This document shows, piece after piece, positions 34,521 to 40,933 of a stretch of DNA of 40,933 nucleotides; position 1 is the stretch's first letter; each line of letters opens with the position of its first letter. This DNA is from an uncultured Gammaproteobacteria bacterium (GTDB lineage Bacteria; Pseudomonadota; Gammaproteobacteria; Pseudomonadales; Porticoccaceae): contig CAJXRS010000013.1 in the NCBI GenBank assembly GCA_913060555.1, positions 1-40,933 on the forward strand, given 5' to 3'. The notes beneath the pieces were generated by a model. It searched no databases, was not told where the DNA came from, and saw only the letters and a list, made by a program, of their open reading frames with translations. The position numbers and the translations under genes are program-made.

Positions 34521-34807
34521 TAAAAACACGCTATAAAAACAAGCGACTATAAGGCGTTTCTAGCCGCGAACGCAGGCCAGCGCCTCCGGCCAATTCCGAA
34601 CAAATGGCTACTGCGCGACTATGTTGCAGACTGCAAAGGTAGCGCCAAGCAGCTGCCAACCCCAGCGCGCCGCGCCGCCCCGTTCCCTGGATCTGCATCT
34701 CCATCGAGCTGCTGCCTACCTCGAAGCCCTGCTCCGCCATTCACTCGTTTCCAGGCGCACGAACCCCGACGGACAAGGGAAACCGCTGCCGCGGTGCGGC
34801 ACGCCGG

Positions 34808-37800
34808 TCAGACCAAACCCGAGCTCGCCGCTGCCTCGAGCACCGCGACCGGCTGTCCGTGGGGCGCCCAGGTCATCACCTCGAGGGCGTCCTCGACGTA
34901 CTCGGGCCGGCGCATGCCGCAGAGGACCGTGGTCACGCCGGCCAAGCTCGCCGCCGTCCACAGGGCTTGCTGCGACAGCGGCGCCCGGGCGCGACCGTCC
35001 ATCCTGGGGGCGATGGCGTCGGCCACGGCGCGCGCCCGCTTTTGGCTCTGGGCCGCAGCGTGGGCATAGAACGCATCGAGCAAACCGGCGAGGCTTTCGA
35101 GATACGCCTCGCGCACCTCGGACCATCGCTGGGCCAACTGCTGGGGAAGCCCCCGGTCGAGCAGCCGCAGGGTTTGCCCGAGCTGCGGCCGGATGCGGCC
35201 GTGCTCTATCTGCTGCCAGGTGGGCAGCCCGTCGATCTGATCCTGCAGACCCGCGAGCTCTTCCCCCCACCGGAAGAGCGACGCGGTGTTGAGCTCGCCC
35301 ACGTTGGTGCGCAGGCGGGTCGCGAGCTGTTGCCGTAGTTGGTCTTCGTGCTCGCGTACCTTCGCGAGCTGTTCGTGCAAGGCCGGTGCCTCGTCCGGGA
35401 CCTCGAAGCTCGCCAACCGCACCAACCCTCGCTCGGTGATGGCGTTCAAGGGCCGGTTGACCAGCACCGCCACGCCCTCGGCCCGCGCCACCTCGAGGGC
35501 GGTCTGCCCGTCGCCGGTATTGCGGGTGAGCGCGGGGCCTGTTTCCAGCAAGTTGAGCGGCAACTGCAACACTTCGAAGTGATGCCGCCCGACCCCGAGC
35601 TCCTTCGCCGCCTCTCGGGCGGCCTCGAGCATGCGGCTCAGGGAGGTGGCGTCGGGCTCGTCCGGATCGGCGCCAACGGTGTTCGATGACACCCCATAGC
35701 GCCCGATGCGCCCCGCCTGCACCTGCTGCTCGAGGTACACGAAGGCGCGCCGCAGACGGTCGTAAAAGGTGTCGCGCGTCGGCTCGCTCATCTTGCCTTC
35801 GCGTTGGTACGCGTCCGACAGGAAATACTCGGGGTTGTGCAAGAGCAGCACGTCGAGCGACGCGAGCTGCAGCCGCGCCAGCGACCGGCCGAGCTGGTCG
35901 GCCAGAAACTCGGGGTGGACGCAATGCCAGAGCTGGTCACCATGCTCGACCACCTCGGGATACCCCTGGCCGCGGTTCTTGCGGCGCTGGGCGATCTCGA
36001 GGTTTTCACCCTGGATGTAGCCGGCCTTGGAGACCACCACGAGCTCGTCGCGCTGGAGATCGCCCTCGCGCACCAACCGGCCGACGACGTCCCCCACCAG
36101 CCGCTCGGAGCTACCGCCGGTGTAGTTGGTGGAGGTGTCGATGAGGTTCACACCGCGACGCAGGGCATCGCGCAAGGCCTCGCGGTGCTCCGGGCTCTCT
36201 TCGTCGACGCGGTAGCCACCGAAGCCGAGCAGGCTCACGTCGAGCTCGCCGAGCTTGCGTCGCACCTGCCCCTCGAAGCGCTCCGCGTAACGTTTCGTCC
36301 CTTCGGGGCTCGCTGAACCGGGCATGGGCTCGGCCAAGCTGTCCCGCCGGCTGCCGTGACTGGCCTCGGCCTCGTCGGTAAGCGCAGGGCCGACGCTTTC
36401 GGGGTTGGTGATCGGCGACTGGCAAGCGAAGTCACGGCACACATACAGCGCCGGGCGGCCCTGCACGAGCCCCTTGCCGGCGAGCAGCGGCACCCGCTCG
36501 GCGCTCGCCTCGAGAGCCTCGGGGGCCCCCATCACGAGCAAGCGGTTGGGGATGTAGCGCCGCCCCACCTCCTGGCGCAAAGCCGCGCAGGCGGCGTCTG
36601 ATGGCTCCCCCGCAACCACCAGCTCGAGGGGCGGCTCGAGCAACCCGTCGACCACCGCCAGGTTGCTCGCAAACGCCTGGGGCGCCGTGGCTACCAGGCG
36701 TCCGAAGGCCTGGACCGCCCGCCGGGCCGCGTCGACCCACAGCTCGCGCTCGAGGAGCGTCCCGAGCCGCAGGAGGCCTCGCGCCGCCACGCTGTTGGCG
36801 CTGGGAATGGCGCCGTCGTGACCTTCGAGCCGGCGCACGATGAGCGTTTCGTGATCCGCGGCCACGCTGTAGAACGCCCCGCTCTGCTCGTCGACGAAGT
36901 CACCGAGGATGCGCTCGCCGAGCTCGCTCGCCCAGTCGAGGTGCGCCCGCTCGCCGGTCACCTCGAACAAGTCGACCAGCGCGTCGGCCAAAAACGCGTG
37001 GTCTTCGAGATAGGCTTGCAGGTGCGCCTTGCCCGCGCGGTAGGTGCGCAGCAGCCGCCCGCTGTCGTCGACGAGATCCTCGCGCAGAAACCGCGCCGCG
37101 TTCTCGGCCGCGCGCAGGTAGCGCTCATCGCCGAGGATGCGGTAGCCGTCGACCATGGCGCCGATCATCAGGGCGTTCCAGGCGGTAAGGATCTTGTCGT
37201 CGAGCCCGGGGTGCACGCGCTCGGCGCGCGCTTCGAACACCTTCGCCCGGGATTGCTCGATCTCCGCGGCCAGGTCCTCGGCCTTGCGGTTCAGCCGCTC
37301 GGCGACTTGGGGCAGAGGCCGCGGTACATTGGGAATACTCTTGCCCTCCCAATTCCCCGCCTCGGTGATGTCGTAGTACAGGCAGAAATTCTCCGCCCGG
37401 TCGCGATCGCCGATAGCCTCTTCGATCTGCTCGGGGGTCCACACGAAGAACCTCCCCTCCACCCCTTCGCTGTCGGCGTCGGTGGCGGAGTAAAAGCCCC
37501 CCGCGTCGTCGGTCATTTCGCGCAGAATGTAATCGAGGGTCTGCCGGCCCACCCGCTCGTAGCGCGCATACCCGGTGAGCGCGTAGGCCTCGAGATAGGC
37601 GCGAGCGAGCTGGGCGTTGTCGTACAGCATCTTCTCGAAGTGCGGCACGAGCCAAGCTTCGTCGGTGGCGTAGCGGCAAAAACCGCCCCCGACCTGATCG
37701 TAGATCCCGCCGGCGGCCATCTGATCGAGGCTGAGGGTGACCATCTGCCAGGCGCGCTCGTCACCGGTGCGCCGCCACGCCCGCATGAGAAGCAGCAGCG

Positions 37801-38440
37801 CCTGATGGGGCGGGAACTTGGGTGCCCCACGAAAGCCGCCGTGGGTGCGATCGAGCTCGCCGTAGAGCTGCTCCACGGCGCGGTCGATCTCCGCCTCCCC
37901 AAGCCGCGCGTCGGGGGCGGGCCTGGCTTGTGCGCGCAAGCGCTCGGTCAACGACTTGGCCTGGCCCACCAAGGCCCCGCGCTCCTCTCGCCAGGCCTTG
38001 GCGAGGGCGTTGAGCACCGTCGGAAAGCCGGGCCGACCAAACCTGTCCTCCGGGGGGAAATAGGTGCCGGCGAAGAAGGGCTCGAGCTCTGGGGTGAGAA
38101 AGACGGTCATCGGCCAGCCGCCCTGGCCCTGGTTGAGCGTGAGGGTCGCCGCCATATAGACGTCGTCGAGGTCGGGGCGCTCTTCCCGGTCGACTTTCAC
38201 GCAAACAAAATTCTCGTTCATCTGAGCGGCGATGTCCGGATTCTCGAAGGACTCGCGCTCCATCACGTGGCACCAGTGGCAGGCGGAGTACCCGATACTG
38301 AGTAGAATCGGCCGGTCCTCGCGCTCGGCCCGCGCCAGGGCCTCCTCGCCCCACGGGTGCCAGTCCACCGGGTTGTGCGCGTGCTGCAGCAAATAGGGGC
38401 TGGTCTCGTCGATCAGGCGATTGGCGGGCGCGTCGGCCAT
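34808..38440 (-). CDS. YyaL/DUF255 thioredoxin-domain protein fused to aldo/keto reductase
   Basis: One 1210-residue frame with two complete proteins. Residues 1 to about 705 are a YyaL/spermatogenesis-associated-20-type protein: [21 protein letters not shown], the thioredoxin-like CHWC (Cys54, Cys57) in [16 protein letters not shown], then an (alpha/alpha)6-barrel-like part with [13 protein letters not shown] and [13 protein letters not shown]. Residues about 706-1210 are an aldo/keto reductase with the tetrad Asp768, Tyr773 ([17 protein letters not shown]), Lys805 (VVVSKAGY) and His868 (DVLLLHNPE), and a long helical insertion before the C-terminus. The usual lengths are about 680 and 320 residues. 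GGGAGGA lies before the ATG. The biochemical role of YyaL proteins is poorly known, so the joint function is open. An internal Met at residue 706 could give a separate reductase. Confidence 0.9.
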   Translation of the reverse strand: MADAPANRLIDETSPYLLQHAHNPVDWHPWGEEALARAEREDRPILLSIGYSACHWCHVMERESFENPDIAAQMNENFVCVKVDREERPDLDDVYMAATLTLNQGQGGWPMTVFLTPELEPFFAGTYFPPEDRFGRPGFPTVLNALAKAWREERGALVGQAKSLTERLRAQARPAPDARLGEAEIDRAVEQLYGELDRTHGGFRGAPKFPPHQALLLLMRAWRRTGDERAWQMVTLSLDQMAAGGIYDQVGGGFCRYATDEAWLVPHFEKMLYDNAQLARAYLEAYALTGYARYERVGRQTLDYILREMTDDAGGFYSATDADSEGVEGRFFVWTPEQIEEAIGDRDRAENFCLYYDITEAGNWEGKSIPNVPRPLPQVAERLNRKAEDLAAEIEQSRAKVFEARAERVHPGLDDKILTAWNALMIGAMVDGYRILGDERYLRAAENAARFLREDLVDDSGRLLRTYRAGKAHLQAYLEDHAFLADALVDLFEVTGERAHLDWASELGERILGDFVDEQSGAFYSVAADHETLIVRRLEGHDGAIPSANSVAARGLLRLGTLLERELWVDAARRAVQAFGRLVATAPQAFASNLAVVDGLLEPPLELVVAGEPSDAACAALRQEVGRRYIPNRLLVMGAPEALEASAERVPLLAGKGLVQGRPALYVCRDFACQSPITNPESVGPALTDEAEASHGSRRDSLAEPMPGSASPEGTKRYAERFEGQVRRKLGELDVSLLGFGGYRVDEESPEHREALRDALRRGVNLIDTSTNYTGGSSERLVGDVVGRLVREGDLQRDELVVVSKAGYIQGENLEIAQRRKNRGQGYPEVVEHGDQLWHCVHPEFLADQLGRSLARLQLASLDVLLLHNPEYFLSDAYQREGKMSEPTRDTFYDRLRRAFVYLEQQVQAGRIGRYGVSSNTVGADPDEPDATSLSRMLEAAREAAKELGVGRHHFEVLQLPLNLLETGPALTRNTGDGQTALEVARAEGVAVLVNRPLNAITERGLVRLASFEVPDEAPALHEQLAKVREHEDQLRQQLATRLRTNVGELNTASLFRWGEELAGLQDQIDGLPTWQQIEHGRIRPQLGQTLRLLDRGLPQQLAQRWSEVREAYLESLAGLLDAFYAHAAAQSQKRARAVADAIAPRMDGRARAPLSQQALWTAASLAGVTTVLCGMRRPEYVEDALEVMTWAPHGQPVAVLEAAASSGLV

Positions 38441-38458
38441 GCTTCCTCCCGAAAAGTG

Positions 38459-38476
38459 AGGGCCCCGCGGGGCCCT
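38459..38476. repeat. 18-bp perfect palindrome
   Basis: AGGGCCCCGCGGGGCCCT lies between a TATATT-like -10 and the ribosome-binding site of the YyaL-reductase gene. It may be an operator or a leader hairpin. Confidence 0.7.
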
Positions 38477-38607
38477 GCAAAGAATATATAGGAAGTATAA
38501 GCCCTCTTTTTCACTGAGAAATCACCTTGATCAACCCGGCCATTTCGTGACCAAACGCAGTCAATCTCAGCGAATGCAGTGGCCTGATCAGCGAAATCGA
38601 CCGAGTT

Positions 38608-38848
38608 TCAGCCTTGTGGTGATCCGTCCAATCTGAACCGGTGGCCGACCCGATGGGCGATGGTGTCCAGCAGTTGGGTGAGCATCTGATTGGTCGGCGC
38701 CTTGGCCCGGAGAAACCGGCTGCCATCGGAGCGATCGAGGTACACACCAGCCAGGAACAGCCTGTGCAAGTGGATGTGCAGGTTGAGCGCACTGCCGAAG
38801 CGCTGGATCAGGGCAACTGCACCGGTCTTGGCGATTTTTTGTGAAGCC
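38608..38848 (-). pseudogene. IS91-family transposase fragment
   Basis: Minus-strand frame of about 80 codons: TGAVALIQRFGSALNLHIHL then HRLFLAGVYL, with the HxH motif of Y2-type rolling-circle transposases, and a Arg/Lys-rich end. Neither a start nor the tyrosine-bearing part is present, so it is a remnant of an IS91-like element. Confidence 0.75.
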
Positions 38849-38985
38849 CGCTTGCTTGACCAGGGGCGTCGCGATCACGCGGACCGTAGCGCCGCTGGCG
38901 ATGGGCGGCGTCACCCACCTGATCAGCAGCCTCTCGGACAGCTAGTGGCCCACTAGGCCGGCGGCCGGCAACCTTAGCCGGCGCG

Positions 38986-40674
38986 CTAATCGGCGTCGGT
39001 GACCGCGCCCTTGCTGGCGCTGGAGACCAGGCGCGCGAACTTGGCCAGCACGCCGCGCTTGACGGACAGCTCCGGGGGCGTCCAGGCCGCCCGGCGGCGC
39101 GCCAGCTCGGCGTCGTCGACATTGAGCTGCAGCAGGCGCTGCTCGGCGTCGATGGTCACCGAATCGCCCTCGTGCACCAGGCCGATGGTGCCGCCGACCG
39201 CGGCCTCCGGGGCCACGTGGCCCACGACCATACCGTAGGTGCCGCCAGAGAAGCGGCCGTCGGTGATCAGGCCCACCGAGTCACCCAGGCCACGGCCGAT
39301 GATCGCCGAGGTCGGCGAAAGCATCTCGCGCATGCCCGGCCCGCCGCGTGGGCCCTCGTTGCGGATCACCACCACGTCCCCGGCCTTGATGCAGTCCTCC
39401 AGGATGGCGGCCATGGCGTCCTCCTCGGACTCGAACACCCGCGCCGGCCCGGTGATGGCAAGCCGCTTGAGGCCGGTGATCTTGGCCACCGCGCCCTCCT
39501 CGGCCAGGTTGCCCTTCAGGATGGCCAGGTGCCCGGTCGCGTACAGCGGGTCGTGCAGCGGCCGGATCACCGACTGCCCGGCCGGCGGATCCACCGGCAC
39601 CGCCGCCAGGGTCTCGGCCAGGGTCTCGCCGGTGATGGTCTTGCAGTGGCCGTGCAGCAACCCCGCCTCCAGCAGCATTTTCATCACCTGCGGCACCCCG
39701 CCGGCGTTGTGCAGGTCCACGGTCACGTAGCGCCCCGAGGGCTTGAGATCGCAGAACACCGGCACCCGCCCGCGGATGCGCTCGAAGTCGTCGATGCTCA
39801 GGTCCACGTCGGCGGCGTGCGCGATCGCCAGCAGGTGCAGCACCGCGTTGGTCGACCCGCCCAGGGCCATGATCACGCTGATGGCGTTCTCGAAGGCTTC
39901 GAAGGTCAACAGGTCGCGTGGCCGGATGTCGGCCTCGATCGCCTTGACCAGCGCCTCGGCCGAGGCCGCCGTGCTGTCGGCCTTCTCGGCGTCCTCCGCC
40001 GACATGGTGGAGGAGTACGGCAGGCTCATGCCCATGGCCTCGAAGGCGCTGGACATGGTGTTGGCGGTGAACATGCCCGCGCACGCGCCCGCGCCGGGGC
40101 AGGCGTTGAACTCGACCGCGCGCAGCCGCTGCTCGTCGATGGTGCCGGCGGCGTACTGGCCCACGGCCTCGAACGCCGAGACCACGGTCAGGTCTTCGCC
40201 GTCCAGCTTGCCGGGCTTGATGGTGCCGCCGTAGACGAAGATCGCCGGGATATTCATGCGCGCCATGGCGATCATCGCGCCCGGCATGTTCTTGTCGCAG
40301 CCGCCCAGGGCGATCACCCCGTCCATGCTCTCGGCCTGGCAGGCGGTCTCGATGGTATCCGCAATCACTTCGCGCGAGACCAGCGAGTACTTCATCCCCG
40401 GCGTGCCCATGGAGATGCCGTCGGAGACGGTAACGGTGCCGAAGGTCTGAGCCTTGGCTCCGGCACCCTCGAGCGCGGCCTCGGCGCGGCTGGTGAGCGC
40501 GTTCAGGCCCATGTTGCAGGGCGTGATGGTCGAGTAGCCGTTGGCCACGCCGACGATCGGCTTCTCGAAGTCGGCGTCGGTGTAGCCCATGGCGCGCAGC
40601 ATGGCGCGATTGGGCGTGCGCGCCGGCCCCTCCAGGATGGTGCGGCTGCGGCGCGGGCTGTGCTTCTCGGACAT
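38986..40674 (-). CDS. ilvD: dihydroxy-acid dehydratase
   Basis: Fe-S enzyme of branched-chain amino-acid synthesis, 562 residues. Cluster ligands are visible in [19 protein letters not shown] and [28 protein letters not shown] and the C-terminal GRFSGGTYG are also typical. The ATG at 40674 gives the standard N-terminus [20 protein letters not shown]; the frame is open to 40755 but without family similarity. Confidence 0.97.
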   Translation of the reverse strand: MSEKHSPRRSRTILEGPARTPNRAMLRAMGYTDADFEKPIVGVANGYSTITPCNMGLNALTSRAEAALEGAGAKAQTFGTVTVSDGISMGTPGMKYSLVSREVIADTIETACQAESMDGVIALGGCDKNMPGAMIAMARMNIPAIFVYGGTIKPGKLDGEDLTVVSAFEAVGQYAAGTIDEQRLRAVEFNACPGAGACAGMFTANTMSSAFEAMGMSLPYSSTMSAEDAEKADSTAASAEALVKAIEADIRPRDLLTFEAFENAISVIMALGGSTNAVLHLLAIAHAADVDLSIDDFERIRGRVPVFCDLKPSGRYVTVDLHNAGGVPQVMKMLLEAGLLHGHCKTITGETLAETLAAVPVDPPAGQSVIRPLHDPLYATGHLAILKGNLAEEGAVAKITGLKRLAITGPARVFESEEDAMAAILEDCIKAGDVVVIRNEGPRGGPGMREMLSPTSAIIGRGLGDSVGLITDGRFSGGTYGMVVGHVAPEAAVGGTIGLVHEGDSVTIDAEQRLLQLNVDDAELARRRAAWTPPELSVKRGVLAKFARLVSSASKGAVTDAD

Positions 40675-40710
40675 CGGAAAAACCCTGCGGCTGGGATGGG
40701 AAGGCCGCTT

Positions 40711-40740
40711 ATTATGCCCCGGAACCGGTACCGCAGTCAT
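40711..40740 (-). promoter_or_regulatory. probable ilvD promoter
   Basis: Minus strand: ATGACT (40735-40740, four of six), 18 bases, CATAAT (40711-40716, five of six), 37 bases before the ilvD ATG. Confidence 0.55.
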
Positions 40741-40886
40741 GCCACGCGGCCACAAAGAAGCGTCGGCGGTCCGGGGCCGCGCCGGGGCTTGAAGCTCTGA
40801 ATAACGCTCCGGTTTTGCGATAGTTGCGGGGTCCAGACCAATCGGCGTTATCCGTGACTCCGTTGACCTTTGCCGAAGCCGAATAC

Positions 40887-40933
40887 CTGTCTCTTATACA
40901 CATCTGACGCTGCCGACGAATAGAGAGGTGTAG
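40887..40933. other. Nextera i5-side adapter (artefact)
   Basis: CTGTCTCTTATACACATCT followed by the read-1 adapter complement, then ATAGAGAG and GTGTAG. ATAGAGAG is the complement of CTCTCTAT, Nextera index S502. Genomic sequence ends at 40886. Confidence 0.97.

Larger units (their letters stand above)
38441..38985. other. intergenic region with transposase debris
   Basis: No intact gene. It contains the leader of the fusion gene (38441-38500) with an 18-bp palindrome and an AT-rich promoter-like part, an IS91-type fragment (38608-38848), and a 7-bp inverted repeat CTAGTGG-C-CCACTAG at 38942-38956. Confidence 0.6.

Noticed and set aside
34521-34807. Gene or attachment-site repeat after tRNA-Phe
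   Set aside because: No protein-like frame with a start site and no copy of the tRNA 3' end could be found; nothing is called in this 287-base gap.
39172-40800. 542-codon plus-strand frame opposite ilvD
   Set aside because: Shadow of ilvD; translation is His/Gly/Arg/Val-rich with no domain.
40712-40903. Minus-strand frame beginning MCIRDRYS
   Set aside because: The MCIRDR start is the translation of Nextera adapter; artefact.

Overview
The window is a 40.9 kb stretch of high-GC bacterial chromosome, most likely from a gammaproteobacterium. Supporting signs are the gene order plsX-fabD-fabG-acpP-pabC-mltG-tmk-holB-pilZ-tatD, the block asmA-mutY-yggX-tRNA-Phe beside hisBHA, and a cbb3 oxidase operon behind an FNR/Anr box. 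A Chromatiales-like lineage fits, but this is inference from gene order only. Both ends carry Illumina Nextera adapter with index (1-46 and 40887-40933), so real sequence is 47-40886 and the contig ends are artificial.

Layout. 47-3850: a low-oxygen respiration operon on the minus strand (yip1-like, ccoN, ccoO, ccoQ, ccoP), with ccoP cut by the adapter. 3893-5664: a ChaC-like gene, then a lower-GC patch holding an orphan GIY-YIG nuclease-like gene. 5807-8669: D-cysteine desulfhydrase-like gene, yajC, bcp and mdh. 8748-18026: a long minus-strand cell-envelope, fatty-acid and replication cluster from yceD-rpmF-plsX to tatD and a dimeric dUTPase. Both condensing-enzyme genes usually found in this cluster (fabH and fabF) are missing from their usual places. 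18109-19670: maf and rluC. 19861: tRNA-Asn.

19889-28131 is an integrated element of about 8.2 kb. It is bounded by a 48-bp direct repeat of the tRNA-Asn 3' end. It carries a tyrosine integrase, an excisionase-like HTH protein, a CHC2 zinc-finger (primase-like) protein, a DUF3631 ATPase, a P27-type small terminase, several small proteins, an HK97-type prohead protease and an HK97-type major capsid protein. It has no large terminase, portal, connector, tail or lysis genes. This is the gene content expected of a phage satellite that carries capsid genes, in a very reduced form, and it is the most interesting system in the window. It also has paired GTCACAG repeats near both ends, a promoter and terminator around the capsid module, and a ParB-like gene remnant.

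28132-34520: an IS110-type remnant, then hisA-hisH-hisB (without hisF), an AsmA-family gene, mutY, yggX and tRNA-Phe. 34808-38440: one 1210-residue reading frame that joins a YyaL/DUF255 thioredoxin-domain protein to an aldo/keto reductase. 38608-40674: an IS91 transposase remnant and ilvD.

All functional names rest on reading translated sequence and motifs by eye; no database search was run.
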